This document shows positions 16,480 through 28,946 of a stretch of 34,283 bases of DNA, one piece after another. The notes beneath the pieces are model-generated. The model was given only the letters and a program-made list of their open reading frames with translations, was not told where the DNA came from and made no database searches. The position numbers and the translations under genes are program-made. Within the stretch, counting starts at the first letter, position 1; each line of letters opens with the position of its first letter. The stretch is taken from the NCBI GenBank assembly GCA_945888885.1, contig CAMDAX010000005.1, positions 1 through 34,283 on the forward strand. Reading direction: 5' to 3'. Origin of the DNA: Nitrosovibrio sp. Nv4 (lineage in GTDB: Bacteria > Pseudomonadota > Gammaproteobacteria > Burkholderiales > Nitrosomonadaceae).

Positions 16480-17576
16480 GTCTTCACCAGTTTAGGATGC
16501 GTCTGTATGCTCATCAAAATACCAAAACCCAGCAGCATTGTCACCATCGAAGTGCCGCCGTAGCTGATCAGTGGCAACGGCACTCCCACCACTGGCAGAA
16601 TACCGACAACCATACCTATGTTGACAAAAATATAAGTGAAGAAAGTTAGCGTGATCGAACCAGCGATAAGACGAGTAAATTGGGTCGAAGCATTGGCAGT
16701 GATAACCATGCCGCGACCTATCACCATTAAATATAATAATAATAGCGATGTATTACCAATCAGCCCGAATTCCTCGGAGAACACTGCAAAGATGAAATCG
16801 GTACTTTTCTCAGGCAAAAAATCAAGGTGGGTCTGGGTGCCATTCTGCCAGCCTTTACCAATGACACCGCCAGAACCTATGGCAATAGTAGACTGGATAG
16901 TATGATAGCCTGCCCCCAACGGATCCTGGCTTGGATCAAGCAGCGTCATGATACGTTGGCGCTGGTAATCGTGCAGCATCGACCATAGCACCGGCAGGCT
17001 AACCGCCCCAGCAATTAACAGCCCAGCTATGATGCGCCACGACAGCCCGGCGAGAAACAGCACATAGAAACCGCTGGAAGCAATCAGCAGCGTGGTGCCC
17101 AAATCCGGCTGGCGTAGAATTAACAACAGCGGTAGTAACAATAGCAACGTTGCTACCGCATAATCGCGCAGCCGCAGGGTGGTCTCGTGTTTGTCGAAAT
17201 ACCACGCCATCATCAGCGGCACGGCGAGTTTCATCAACTCGGAAGGTTGGATACGGGTCACACCGATGTTCAGCCAGCGCCGTGCGCCATTTTGGATCTC
17301 GCCGAACAGCGCCACCCCGATCAGCAGCATGAGGCCGATCATATAGAGCGGCACTGCCAGGCGCATAATGTGCTGCAATGGGATGTTGGCAACCAGCCAC
17401 ATTACGGTGAGCGCCACCAGCATGTTAATCGCCTGGTTGGTGACACGACTAAGATTCGCATCGGTAGCGCTATACAGCACGACCAGACCGATCAGCATCA
17501 GCAACAATACTCCGCCCAACAGAAAATTATCCATATAACGTGTGAGGTAGTGCCATAGACGTACGAATCTAGTCAT
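16476..17576 (-). CDS. rodA: Rod shape-determining protein RodA (SEDS glycosyltransferase)
   Basis: Polytopic SEDS protein: 'PSELMKLAVPLMMAWYF', 'RQPDLGTTLLIASSGFYVLFLAGL', 'FLPEKSTDFIFAVFSEEFGLIG', 'PLPLISYGGTSMVTMLLGFGILMS'. Start MTRFVRLWHYL at 17576 overlaps the mrdA stop. Confidence 0.94.
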   Translation of the reverse strand: MTRFVRLWHYLTRYMDNFLLGGVLLLMLIGLVVLYSATDANLSRVTNQAINMLVALTVMWLVANIPLQHIMRLAVPLYMIGLMLLIGVALFGEIQNGARRWLNIGVTRIQPSELMKLAVPLMMAWYFDKHETTLRLRDYAVATLLLLLPLLLILRQPDLGTTLLIASSGFYVLFLAGLSWRIIAGLLIAGAVSLPVLWSMLHDYQRQRIMTLLDPSQDPLGAGYHTIQSTIAIGSGGVIGKGWQNGTQTHLDFLPEKSTDFIFAVFSEEFGLIGNTSLLLLYLMVIGRGMVITANASTQFTRLIAGSITLTFFTYIFVNIGMVVGILPVVGVPLPLISYGGTSMVTMLLGFGILMSIQTHPKLVKT

Positions 17577-19476
17577 GTCCACCCCCCTCTTCGTCATCAG
17601 CTGTTTCTGCTGCTGCACCAGTGGGCAACTTGCCAAGCAGGAAATAATCAATCACCAGCCGCGCAATCGGCGCAGCGGTAGAGCCGCCATGCCCGCCGTT
17701 TTCCACCAGTACCGCTAGTGCGATTTTCGGCTTGTCAGCCGGCGCATAAGCAATGAACAGTGCGTGATCGCGATGACGCTCCTGAATCTTGCTCTCCACA
17801 TACTTCTCCCCTTGCTTCATGCCGATCACTTGCGATGTGCCGGTCTTACCAGCGAAAGTATATGCGGCACCCTCACCAGCACGCGCTGCAGTGCCACCGG
17901 GGCGGGTTACATCCACCAGTGCAGCATGCACTCGCGCCAGATTTTTTGGATCGAGATTAAGTGTGTAGAGCGGTTGCGTGACGATGTCGCGCTCTGCACT
18001 GGTCTTGCTGTCTTGAATCTGCTTTACCAGATGCGGACGGAAGGCAGTACCGTTACCGGCAAGTATTGCTGTGGCAAAAGCCAGCTGCAGAGGTGTGGCC
18101 AGATTGTAGCCTTGGCCGATACCAACGGAAATCGTATCGCCGGCATACCATTTCTGCTTGTGCCGCCTCATCTTCCATTCCTGCGAGGGCAACAGACCGG
18201 AGACTTCGCCTTCAATGTCAATACCCGTTAATTTTCCCAATCCGAACTGACTGATGAAACTGAAAATTTTAGCTATGCCAAGGTCATTGGCAAGCCCGTA
18301 GTAGTATGTATCACAGGAAATGACCAGAGATTTGTGCATATCCACACTGCCATGGCCACCCACTTTCCAGTCACGGTAGCGATGGCTGCTACCGGGCAGA
18401 CTGAAGTAGCCAGCGTCACTGATGGTATATTCGGGGGTGCGTTTTTTTAGCTCCAGGCCAGCTAACGCCATGAATGGCTTGAATGTAGAACCCGGCGGAT
18501 AAAGGCCTCGCAGTACACGATTATTCAATGGCCTATCGATAGAATTATTGAGTAGGTCCCAGCTCTCTGAGTCGATACCATCGACGAAAAGGTTGGGGTC
18601 GAAGCCTGGCTTGCTGACAAATGCGAGAATGTCGCCGCTCGTCGGATCGATTGCCACCAGCGCACCACGCCGGTCACCGAATGCCTGTTCTGCAACCTCC
18701 TGTAACTTAGCGTCGAGCGACAGCTTTAGATTATTGCCGGAGATCGGTAGAGTGCGCGATAGTACCCGTACCGCCCGCCCGGATGCGTCGGTTTCCACTT
18801 CCTCGAAACCGGTGATGCCGTGCAGTTCTTTTTCATAACTCTGTTCGATACCAATTTTGCCAATATAATTGGAGCCACGATAATTAGTGGAATCCCCTCT
18901 GGCTTCCAGTTGTTCTAGATCTTGATGGTTAATGCGGCTGATATAACCCACCACGTGTGATGTGCCCTCCCCTTTTGGATATTGACGGAACAAACGTGCC
19001 TTGATTTCCACCTCAGGAAAGCGATAACGATTGGCGGCAAAGCGCGCCACTTCGACGTCCGATAGACGGGTACGAATGGGCAGGCTTTCATATCGTTTGC
19101 TTTCCCCCATCAGTTTCTTGAAGCGCTTGCGGTCTCTCGCCGCTATCTCGATCACGCTGGCCAGTTCATTGATGGTGGCCTCGAGGTTGGCGACCTTGCT
19201 CGGTATAATTTCCAGCGTATATGCCGAGTAATTATGCGCCAACACCTCGCCATTACGATCAAAAATCAGGCCACGGTTGGGTGCAAGGGGTAAAATGGAT
19301 ATGCGGTTGGCTTCTGCCAGGGTGTGATAATGCTCGCGCTGCGATACCTGCAAATAAAAAAAACGAGCAAAGAGCAAACCGAACAGAAGCAGAACAAAGC
19401 CAGCACTAACGGCAAGCCGAAACTGAAAATAACGTAGTTCACGTCGGTGATTGCGAAGCTCGACTGTGCCGCTCAT
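17569..19476 (-). CDS. mrdA: Penicillin-binding protein 2 (peptidoglycan DD-transpeptidase)
   Basis: SxxK 'PPGSTFKPFMALAGL', SxN-like 'SCDTYY', KTGTS 'FAGKTGTSQV'; PBP dimer domain; between mreD and rodA. Confidence 0.95.
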   Translation of the reverse strand: MSGTVELRNHRRELRYFQFRLAVSAGFVLLLFGLLFARFFYLQVSQREHYHTLAEANRISILPLAPNRGLIFDRNGEVLAHNYSAYTLEIIPSKVANLEATINELASVIEIAARDRKRFKKLMGESKRYESLPIRTRLSDVEVARFAANRYRFPEVEIKARLFRQYPKGEGTSHVVGYISRINHQDLEQLEARGDSTNYRGSNYIGKIGIEQSYEKELHGITGFEEVETDASGRAVRVLSRTLPISGNNLKLSLDAKLQEVAEQAFGDRRGALVAIDPTSGDILAFVSKPGFDPNLFVDGIDSESWDLLNNSIDRPLNNRVLRGLYPPGSTFKPFMALAGLELKKRTPEYTISDAGYFSLPGSSHRYRDWKVGGHGSVDMHKSLVISCDTYYYGLANDLGIAKIFSFISQFGLGKLTGIDIEGEVSGLLPSQEWKMRRHKQKWYAGDTISVGIGQGYNLATPLQLAFATAILAGNGTAFRPHLVKQIQDSKTSAERDIVTQPLYTLNLDPKNLARVHAALVDVTRPGGTAARAGEGAAYTFAGKTGTSQVIGMKQGEKYVESKIQERHRDHALFIAYAPADKPKIALAVLVENGGHGGSTAAPIARLVIDYFLLGKLPTGAAAETADDEEGGGHD

Positions 19477-20015
19477 AGCGCATCGGGGTCAGGTTTCCGT
19501 CTCTGGGGCATTTTCACTAAAGCGGGAAGTAACGACCACAGCAGCGCACCGCTAACGCTGGCAAGAAAAAAATCCCATCCGGGAAAATTGGCGCCGGTCA
19601 GCAAACCGGTCAACAGCATGATAAGTTGCGCCGAGAGCAGCAGCAACCCGACCTGTGGCGCCTGCTTGTGCAGACTGAAGATGCGTAGGCGCCGATGCAG
19701 CAGCAGCCCAATGAAAGCCATTACGCTATATGCCAAGGCATGCTGCCCGAATATACTGGCATCGCCGACGTCCATCAGCAGACCCATGGTAAAGGCTACG
19801 CTCATGCCGACCCGTTGCGGCTGGTTGATACCCCAGTAAAGTATCATCAGAGCAACGAAATCCGGGCGCAGCAGCAGCGCAACACCTTGCAACGGCAACA
19901 GATTCAACAACAACGCTACTGCCAGACTGAAAACAATAAACCAGCTCCTGACATGCGACACAATTTCCTGCGCGGTGAAATTAACGAATGCCAACTTTTC
20001 CTCGTTTTTTATCAT
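19473..20015 (-). CDS. mreD: Rod shape-determining protein MreD
   Basis: 180 aa hydrophobic protein, 'LNLLPLQGVALLLRPDFVALMILYWGINQPQRVGMSVAFTMGLLMDVGDASIFGQHALAYS'; between mreC and mrdA. Confidence 0.92.
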   Translation of the reverse strand: MIKNEEKLAFVNFTAQEIVSHVRSWFIVFSLAVALLLNLLPLQGVALLLRPDFVALMILYWGINQPQRVGMSVAFTMGLLMDVGDASIFGQHALAYSVMAFIGLLLHRRLRIFSLHKQAPQVGLLLLSAQLIMLLTGLLTGANFPGWDFFLASVSGALLWSLLPALVKMPQRRKPDPDAL

Positions 20016-20886
20016 CAGGTTTGGTTTCTATCGGCTCCGCCGGTCTTTCCGGAATAGACAGCAGCGGCAACAGTATCAATACCTGGCGGTTGCGGTTTAC
20101 TCCGGCGGCAGGCGTGCAGGTGATGCGGGCAAAAGCATAGGCAGCGTTGCTCTCTATTTTTGATACCAGCGCCACCGGTAGACCGGGCGGGTAAATGCCA
20201 TCTATTCCAGATGTAACCAGTAAATCGCCCTGCTGAATATCGGCGTTGGCTACCAGATAGCGCAATTCCAGCGTTCCATCCTCGCCCGTGCCAGACACCA
20301 TCGACCGCAGGCCGTTGCGTACTAGCTGCACCGGTACCGAATGATCTTTATCGGTAATCAGCGTAACCTCGGATAGCCACGGATAAACCCGCGTAATTTG
20401 TCCTACCACACCCGCATCGTCCACCACTATCTGACCGGGCTGGATACTATCCTGACTACCCTTGTCGAGTATGGCTTTGCGACTAAATGGATCGTGTGGG
20501 ATATACAGGATTTCTGCCATGACAGTTTTGCTTTCGGCTCGTTGCCTCGCTTCCAGCAGTTTGCGCAACTGCACGTTCTCAGCCTCCAGTGCCAGCAACC
20601 GCTGAAGCTGCCCTTGATCGGCAAGGTGCTGTTGCCGGAGATGGGCAATCTCATCAGTCTGGTTCTGACTGACGAAAAATCCACTCACTTGATCATAGAT
20701 CGCCACTGGCGCATGGGCTAGCTTTTGTAACGGATAGATCGCCACGGCGATAGCCTGGCGAATTTCGGGGAGATATTTGAAACGAGTATCAATTGCCATC
20801 AGCAGCAGTGACAGCAGCGTAAAAAACACCAGGCGCGCCAGCGGACCAGGGCCATGTCTGAAAAACTGCGGGGCTGTTTCCATCAC
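19981..20886 (-). CDS. mreC: Rod shape-determining protein MreC
   Basis: N-terminal TM, coiled coil, 'DPFSRKAILDKGSQDSIQPGQIVVDDAGVVGQITRVYPWLSEVTLITDKDHSVPVQLVRNGLRSMVSGTG'. Confidence 0.94.
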   Translation of the reverse strand: MMETAPQFFRHGPGPLARLVFFTLLSLLLMAIDTRFKYLPEIRQAIAVAIYPLQKLAHAPVAIYDQVSGFFVSQNQTDEIAHLRQQHLADQGQLQRLLALEAENVQLRKLLEARQRAESKTVMAEILYIPHDPFSRKAILDKGSQDSIQPGQIVVDDAGVVGQITRVYPWLSEVTLITDKDHSVPVQLVRNGLRSMVSGTGEDGTLELRYLVANADIQQGDLLVTSGIDGIYPPGLPVALVSKIESNAAYAFARITCTPAAGVNRNRQVLILLPLLSIPERPAEPIETKPDDKKRGKVGIR

Positions 20887-20951
20887 ATCCCGTGTTTCAG
20901 GTACCGGGGGGTGCCCAGTTCGGGAACCCTAATCCCAATACAAAAAACCAT

Positions 20952-22414
<1,463 letters not shown>

Positions 22415-22479
22415 TGCATCGCCATGGCTTTGGAATTTACCCTTCACTTTTCTACGATCTTCCCCGCCTTGCAAATACC

Positions 22480-23940
22480 ATGTTGAACTACAGCCTCAAA
22501 CAGCTCTCTACCCTGCTCGCAGCGAAAAAAATCTCCAGCGTTGAACTGACTGGCGAATTCCTCGGGCGCATAAAGGTATTAAATCCGAACTACAATGCTT
22601 TCATCACAGTCGATGAAAAGATGAGCTTCGCTCAGGCACATGTCGCCGATGCGATGATTGCATCCGGACAGGCGCACCCGCTAACCGGTATTCCCATTGC
22701 CCAAAAAGATATTTTCTGCACCAAGGGATGGCTTACCACCTGCGGGTCGAAAATGTTGTCCAACTTTATTTCGCCCTACGATGCCAGTGTGATTGAGCGT
22801 TTCAATGCCGCCGGCGCGGTTAATATCGGCAAAACCAACATGGACGAATTTGCCATGGGATCCAGCAACGAGACTTCGTTCTATGGTCCGGTAAAAAATC
22901 CATGGGATATCACAGCCGTACCAGGCGGCAGTTCCGGTGGTTCAGCTTGTGCAGTTGCTGCACGCATGGCACCCGCTGCCACCGGCACCGATACCGGCGG
23001 CTCTATCCGTCAACCGGCAGCTTTATGTGGCGTTTCTGGCATCAAACCGACTTATGGACTGGTATCACGCTATGGCATGATCGCATTCGCTTCGAGTCTT
23101 GACCAAGGTGGGCCGATAGCAAAATCGGCAGAAGATTTGGCCTTGATGCTGAACGTCATGGTGGGATTCGATACGCGCGATTCGACCAGCCTGCAACGCG
23201 AGACTGAAGACTACGCGCGCAATCTGGCAAAGCCGCTGCAAGGCCTGCGTATCGGCTTACCGAAAGAGTATTTTGTTGAGGGGATGAGCGCTGATGTGGC
23301 GCGTGCGGTGGAAGCAGCCATCGTGGAGTATCGTGGGCTTGGTGCAGAAATGGTGGAGGTGTCACTACCCAATACCAAGCTCTCAATTCCTGTTTACTAT
23401 GTGCTGGCTCCGGCGGAGGCGTCAAGCAATCTATCCCGTTTTGATGGCGCGCGCTATGGCTATCGAGCTCCGGAATATACCAATCTCAATGACATGTACC
23501 AAAAAAGCCGTGCGCAAGGTTTTGGCGCGGAAGTGAAACGCCGTATTCTGATCGGCACCTATGTGCTGTCGCACGGCTATTATGACGCCTACTATATTCA
23601 GGCACAGAAACTACGTCGCCTGATTGCGCAGGATTTTGCCGAAGCCTTCGCGCAGTGCGACATCATCATGGGACCGACTACACCCACGGTTGCATTCGAC
23701 TTGGGAGAAAAAAACAGTAATCCAGTACAGATGTATCTATCTGATACTTACACTATCGCCACCAACCTGGCCGGGTTACCGGGCATGTCTATTCCTGTTG
23801 GCTTTGGCGACAATAACCGCCCGGTGGGATTGCATATCGTCGGCAATTATTTTGCTGAAGCACAAATGCTGAATGTGGCCCACCAATACCAACAGGTAAC
23901 GGATTGGCATATTCGGATGCCGCATAAATTAACTGCCTGA
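22480..23940 (+). CDS. gatA: Asp-tRNA(Asn)/Glu-tRNA(Gln) amidotransferase subunit A
   Basis: Amidase signature '[23 protein letters not shown]', '[32 protein letters not shown]'. Likely start [13 protein letters not shown] at 22480 (ORF opens at 22414). Confidence 0.96.
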   Translation: MLNYSLKQLSTLLAAKKISSVELTGEFLGRIKVLNPNYNAFITVDEKMSFAQAHVADAMIASGQAHPLTGIPIAQKDIFCTKGWLTTCGSKMLSNFISPYDASVIERFNAAGAVNIGKTNMDEFAMGSSNETSFYGPVKNPWDITAVPGGSSGGSACAVAARMAPAATGTDTGGSIRQPAALCGVSGIKPTYGLVSRYGMIAFASSLDQGGPIAKSAEDLALMLNVMVGFDTRDSTSLQRETEDYARNLAKPLQGLRIGLPKEYFVEGMSADVARAVEAAIVEYRGLGAEMVEVSLPNTKLSIPVYYVLAPAEASSNLSRFDGARYGYRAPEYTNLNDMYQKSRAQGFGAEVKRRILIGTYVLSHGYYDAYYIQAQKLRRLIAQDFAEAFAQCDIIMGPTTPTVAFDLGEKNSNPVQMYLSDTYTIATNLAGLPGMSIPVGFGDNNRPVGLHIVGNYFAEAQMLNVAHQYQQVTDWHIRMPHKLTA

Positions 23941-23960
23941 CTATATATAGAGACGCAAAA

Positions 23961-25412
23961 ATGCAATGGGAAACCGTTATCGGGCTTGAGGTGCATACGC
24001 AGCTCTCGACCCGATCAAAAATATTCTCTGGTGCACCGACTGCGTTTGGCGCGGCACCTAACAGTCAGGCCTGTGCAGTGGATATCGCTCTGCCGGGCGT
24101 GTTGCCGGTATTAAATCGTGGCGCAGTGGAGCGGGCGATCAGGTTTGGTTTGGCGGTGGGCGCAAAAATCAATTCGCCTTCGATCTTCGCGCGCAAAAAT
24201 TATTTTTATCCCGATCTACCCAAAGGTTACCAGATCAGCCAATACGAGCTACCAGTGGTCGCAGGCGGCAGCGTAAAGATTCGGGTCGGTCGCGATGAAA
24301 ATGCGTATGAGAAAACCATTTGCCTTACCCGGGCACACTTGGAAGAAGATGCGGGCAAATCACTACATGAAGATTTTCATGGCTTGACTGGTATCGACCT
24401 GAATCGTGCCGGTACGCCCCTGTTGGAGATCGTCTCTGAACCGGATATGCGCAGCAGTGCAGAAGCGGTGGCTTTTGCCAAAACACTGCACTCGCTGGTG
24501 CGCTGGATCGATATCTGCGACGGCAATATGCAGGAAGGTTCATTCCGCTGCGACGCCAATGTGTCAGTGCGACCCCTCGGGTTGGATAAGCTCGGTACCC
24601 GTTGCGAAATCAAGAATCTCAACTCATTCCGCTTTCTCGAAAAAGCGATCGATTACGAAGCCAAGCGGCAAATAGAGATTCTTGAGGATGGCGGAGTCAT
24701 ACGCCAGGAAACTCGACTCTATGACTCGGACAAGGATGAAACTCGCACTATGCGCAGCAAAGAAGATGCACAGGATTATCGCTATTTCCCTGATCCGGAT
24801 TTACTACCGCTTGAAATATCCGAGGCTTGGATTAATCGTGTGAAGGCAATGTTGCCGGAGTTACCTGAAGCCAAACGTAGCCACTATATGACTATATATA
24901 GCCTTTCCGCATACGATGCCGGGGTACTGGCTGCGACTAGGGAAATGGCGGACTATTTTGAAAATACGGTAAAACTGTTGCCAGCCTCCGCTAAGCTCTG
25001 TGCCAACTGGATCATGGGTGAAGTAAACGGGCGTTTACACAGAGAATCGGCGGATATTGCGCAATGCCCTATCAGTTCGGCACAATTGGCAGGACTGCTG
25101 TTACGTATCAGTGATGGAACTATTTCTGGAAAAACCGCTAAAGATGTATTCGACGCGATGTGGCGCAGTGAATATGGTAGTGATGCCGACATCATAATCA
25201 AAGCTAAAAATCTGAAACAGATCTCGGACGTAGGTGAGATCGAGAAACTTATTGACAACATTCTTGCTGCCCAACCGCAGCAGGTAGCCGATTACCGGAA
25301 TGGGAAAGAAAAAGCTTTCAATTCCCTTGTTGGTCAAGCGATGAAGGCCACTAAGGGTAAAGCCAACCCCGTGCAAGTAAATGAGCTGTTGAAGAAGAAA
25401 TTGACGGAATGA
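23961..25412 (+). CDS. gatB: Asp-tRNA(Asn)/Glu-tRNA(Gln) amidotransferase subunit B
   Basis: '[52 protein letters not shown]', '[19 protein letters not shown]', '[13 protein letters not shown]'. Confidence 0.96.
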   Translation: MQWETVIGLEVHTQLSTRSKIFSGAPTAFGAAPNSQACAVDIALPGVLPVLNRGAVERAIRFGLAVGAKINSPSIFARKNYFYPDLPKGYQISQYELPVVAGGSVKIRVGRDENAYEKTICLTRAHLEEDAGKSLHEDFHGLTGIDLNRAGTPLLEIVSEPDMRSSAEAVAFAKTLHSLVRWIDICDGNMQEGSFRCDANVSVRPLGLDKLGTRCEIKNLNSFRFLEKAIDYEAKRQIEILEDGGVIRQETRLYDSDKDETRTMRSKEDAQDYRYFPDPDLLPLEISEAWINRVKAMLPELPEAKRSHYMTIYSLSAYDAGVLAATREMADYFENTVKLLPASAKLCANWIMGEVNGRLHRESADIAQCPISSAQLAGLLLRISDGTISGKTAKDVFDAMWRSEYGSDADIIIKAKNLKQISDVGEIEKLIDNILAAQPQQVADYRNGKEKAFNSLVGQAMKATKGKANPVQVNELLKKKLTE

Positions 25413-25424
25413 GTCGTGAAGCAT

Positions 25425-25443
25425 GAACCCTGAACCAGGGTTC
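25425..25443. other. Hairpin-forming inverted repeat after gatB
   Basis: GAACCCTG-AAC-CAGGGTTC: 8-bp perfect stem with 3-nt loop, 12 nt after the gatB stop; no following T-run. Confidence 0.5.
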
Positions 25444-25557
25444 GCGTCCCAATCTGACCCAATCTACGCAGGTGATGAGCAGATATTTTGCCAAACCCTT
25501 ACGAAGCATGGCAGAATCCCGTCCCTGCCAATCTGCTGAACCCCCATTTCCACACCC

Positions 25558-27483
25558 ATGCCTCTCATTACTCTCGAAAAAGTCTGTCTTGCCTTTGGTC
25601 ACCATGCGCTGCTTGATCATGTGGATTTGCAGCTCGATCCGGGCGAGCGCATCGGCCTGATTGGCCGGAACGGCGGCGGCAAGTCCAGCCTGTTGCGCGT
25701 TCTGGCGGGTGAAATCAAGTTGGATGATGGCAAGGTGTGGCGCGCACCCGCATTGAAATTGGCCTATGTGCCGCAGGAACCGCAACTGGATGCGACCAGT
25801 ACCGTGTTTCAGGAAGTTTCCAACGGATTGGGTGCGGTCAGCCAAGTGCTGCTTGATTACCACGAAGTGTCTCATGCCTTGAGTGACGTTGCAGGAGATA
25901 CCGAAGCATTGCTTGCCCGTTTGCAGGATCTGCAAGGTGAATTGGAAGCCCAGGATGGCTGGCGCATTCAGGGCAAGGTGGAGACTGTCATCCACCAACT
26001 TAACCTACCCGAAGATACCTTAGTCGGGCACCTTTCTGGCGGACTGAAAAAACGGGTCGCGCTGGCTCGCGCACTGGTGGTATCCCCAGATGTGCTGCTA
26101 CTGGACGAGCCAACCAATCATTTGGATTTTTCCTCTATTGAATGGCTAGAAGGACTGCTCAAGGATTTTTCCGGTAGCGTGCTGTTCGTTACCCATGACC
26201 GGCGTTTTCTTGATAATGTAGCAACACGAATTATCGAGCTTGATCGCGGTAAATTAGCAACTTTTCCATGCATATTCGCAGAATATCAGCAGAAAAAGGA
26301 GGAGATGCTGGAAGTTGAGGCTATCCACAACCAGAAATTTGACAAGGTATTGGCGCAAGAAGAAGTTTGGATACGCAAAGGTATTCAGGCACGCCGTACG
26401 CGCAATGAGGGCAGGGTGCGGCAACTGGAGGCGCTACGTCTGGAACGGGCGGCGCGGCGCAACCGAGTAGGAACGGTCAATCTCAGCGTGGACGAGGGGG
26501 CGCGATCCGGACGAATGGTGGCTGAACTGGAGCACGTCAGCAAAAGTTATGGTGACAAAATCGTTATCAAGAATTTTTCCTGCCGCATCATGCGTGGCGA
26601 CCGGGTGGGACTGCTGGGACCCAATGGTGCCGGGAAATCCACCTTGCTGAAGCTGATATTAGGTGAGCTGCAGCCTGATAGCGGTAAGGTGCGGCAAGGG
26701 ACCAAGCTTACAGTGGCCTATTTCGACCAGATGCGCGAGCAACTAAATGAAGAAGCGACTCTGATAGACACTATTAGCCAAGGTTCTGATTTCATCGAAA
26801 TCGGCGGGGCAAGAAAACATGTCATTAGCTATCTGGAGGATTTTCTGTTTGCACCGGAGCGGGCTCGCTCACCAGTAAAATCGCTCTCTGGTGGTGAGCG
26901 CAACCGATTGTTGTTGGCACGGTTATTCACCCGCCCCAGCAATGTGCTGATACTCGATGAACCCACTAATGATCTGGATATCGAGACTCTCGAGTTACTG
27001 GAAGTGTTGCTGCAAGACTATCCTGGCACCCTGTTCCTGGTTAGCCACGATCGCGCGTTTCTCGACAATGTAGTGACTCAGGTAATCGCATTTGAGGGCG
27101 ATGGCATATTACAGGAATATGTTGGCGGCTATGATGACTGGGTGCGGGCAAAGAGCTTTGTGAAAGTAGCGAAAAAACAGGAAGTGGCCCAACCTCAGCC
27201 CTTAGTTTCATCGGTAAAAACGTCCAAACCGGCCTTCCACGCCAAATTGAGCTTCAATGAAATACGCGAGCTGGATACACTGCCAGCGAAGATCGAAGCT
27301 CTGGAACAGGAGCAGGCCGGCATTACCCACCGGCTTGGTGCCCCGACCATCTATCGCGACAAACCTGGGGAGGCAAGAGCACTGCAAGAACGCTTTGCTG
27401 CCATTGAGAAAGAGCTCATAAGCTGTCTCGCTCGATGGGATGAACTGGAAGCAAAGCATGCAACGGCTGGCCAGAAAAAATAG
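25558..27483 (+). CDS. ABC-F family ATP-binding protein (Uup-like)
   Basis: Two ABC domains: 'GRNGGGKSSLLR'/'LSGGLKKRVALARALV'/'LLLDEPTNHLD' and 'GPNGAGKSTLLK'/'LSGGERNRLLLARLF'/'LILDEPTNDLD', with C-terminal coiled-coil extension typical of Uup. Confidence 0.9.
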   Translation: MPLITLEKVCLAFGHHALLDHVDLQLDPGERIGLIGRNGGGKSSLLRVLAGEIKLDDGKVWRAPALKLAYVPQEPQLDATSTVFQEVSNGLGAVSQVLLDYHEVSHALSDVAGDTEALLARLQDLQGELEAQDGWRIQGKVETVIHQLNLPEDTLVGHLSGGLKKRVALARALVVSPDVLLLDEPTNHLDFSSIEWLEGLLKDFSGSVLFVTHDRRFLDNVATRIIELDRGKLATFPCIFAEYQQKKEEMLEVEAIHNQKFDKVLAQEEVWIRKGIQARRTRNEGRVRQLEALRLERAARRNRVGTVNLSVDEGARSGRMVAELEHVSKSYGDKIVIKNFSCRIMRGDRVGLLGPNGAGKSTLLKLILGELQPDSGKVRQGTKLTVAYFDQMREQLNEEATLIDTISQGSDFIEIGGARKHVISYLEDFLFAPERARSPVKSLSGGERNRLLLARLFTRPSNVLILDEPTNDLDIETLELLEVLLQDYPGTLFLVSHDRAFLDNVVTQVIAFEGDGILQEYVGGYDDWVRAKSFVKVAKKQEVAQPQPLVSSVKTSKPAFHAKLSFNEIRELDTLPAKIEALEQEQAGITHRLGAPTIYRDKPGEARALQERFAAIEKELISCLARWDELEAKHATAGQKK

Positions 27484-27586
27484 CGCAGACTTCTGCGTGC
27501 TTCACTATTCTAGTTATGACCCGCCAGTGCACTTGTTCTACAGATTTTATGTTAACATTTCCACCTTTTAAGCTAATTGGAAGAAC

Positions 27587-28903
27587 ATGTTGCGCGACAA
27601 TAATCATATCCTGGAGAAAAAGCTGTTGGCACCGACACGAAAAAACCTGCGGTGGCCAATCGCACTAGCCAGTCTTCCGCTATTCGGCATGGTCGCTGCT
27701 TTTGGTATTGCGCCAGACACTTCCTTGAAAGATGTGCCTGTGCAACAAGTTGTCCTCAACCTTGACCTTCCGGAGATTTCCCAGTCTACTGATCCAAATA
27801 TGACATTCTGGCGTCAGGAACGTATCCAGCGTGGGGATACCGTTGCCGCAATTCTTTCCCGGTTCGAGGTGAATAATCGGGATACAATTAATTTTCTGCG
27901 TGACGCTAGAAATATCAAAGCCATGCATCAACTGGTACCCGGTAAGACTGTTCACGCGCAGGCTACTGCAACGGGCGAATTGCTGGCATTGCGCTACTTC
28001 TCTGGTGGCAATGAGCAGTTCCTGATGGAAAAAATAGATGGCGCTTTCAAGTTAAGCGAACAGCCGGTCAAGCTAGAGGCACATATCCAGATGAAATCGG
28101 GTGTGATAAACAGCTCGCTGTTTGCTGCCACCGACAGTGCGGGTGTACCCGATAATATCACCACCCAGATTGTAGATATCTTCGCTTCCGACATTGATTT
28201 TCATCAAGATTTGCGCAAGGATGACCGCTTTACCGTAGTGTATGAATCGCTTCATATCGATGGTGAGCCCGCTAAAGCTGGGCGGGTGCTGGCAGTGGAA
28301 TTCGTCAATCAGGGAACATCCTGTAAAGCGGTATATTTCAAAGCGGACGATGGAAACAGTGGTTATTACGCACCCGATGGCAAAAGTCTACGCAAAGCAT
28401 TTCTGCGATCACCATTGGAGTTTTCTCGTATCAGCTCCGGTTTTTCAAGTGCCCGTTTTCATCCAGTGCTGCAAACGTGGCGCGCCCACAAGGGTGTTGA
28501 TTATGCCGCCCCAACGGGCACACGGGTAAAGGCCACCGCCAGCGGCACAGTGGCATTTGCCGGTTGGCAAAACGGCTATGGCAATGTAATTATCCTGCAA
28601 CATCAAAGCCAATATTCTACCGCTTACGGTCATTTATCGGCTTTTGCCAAAGGCCTGCGCAGCGGACAGCGCATTAACCAGGAAGACATAATCGGTTATG
28701 TCGGTGCAACTGGACTGGCAACTGGCCCACATCTACATTATGAATTCCGTATCAACGGTGTCCAGCGCGACCCGCTACGTGTGGCAATGCCCGCTGCCAT
28801 ACCCATTACCGCCAGAGATATGGCTATATTTCTCGAGAATACCAGACCATTGATAGCCCGACTGGATATGTTGCGTGACACCAATCTTGCCTTTCTGGAC
28901 TAG
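27587..28903 (+). CDS. M23 family metallopeptidase (MepM-like murein DD-endopeptidase)
   Basis: C-terminal LytM motifs 'RISSGFSSARFHPVLQTWRAHKGVDYAAPTGTRVKATASGTV' (HxxxD) and 'GYVGATGLATGPHLHYEFRINGVQRDPLRV' (HxH); N-terminal TM. Confidence 0.93.
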   Translation: MLRDNNHILEKKLLAPTRKNLRWPIALASLPLFGMVAAFGIAPDTSLKDVPVQQVVLNLDLPEISQSTDPNMTFWRQERIQRGDTVAAILSRFEVNNRDTINFLRDARNIKAMHQLVPGKTVHAQATATGELLALRYFSGGNEQFLMEKIDGAFKLSEQPVKLEAHIQMKSGVINSSLFAATDSAGVPDNITTQIVDIFASDIDFHQDLRKDDRFTVVYESLHIDGEPAKAGRVLAVEFVNQGTSCKAVYFKADDGNSGYYAPDGKSLRKAFLRSPLEFSRISSGFSSARFHPVLQTWRAHKGVDYAAPTGTRVKATASGTVAFAGWQNGYGNVIILQHQSQYSTAYGHLSAFAKGLRSGQRINQEDIIGYVGATGLATGPHLHYEFRINGVQRDPLRVAMPAAIPITARDMAIFLENTRPLIARLDMLRDTNLAFLD

Positions 28904-28946
28904 CGCTGAAGCTGGAAAGTAATACGGTTACATAGCTAAACACCAT

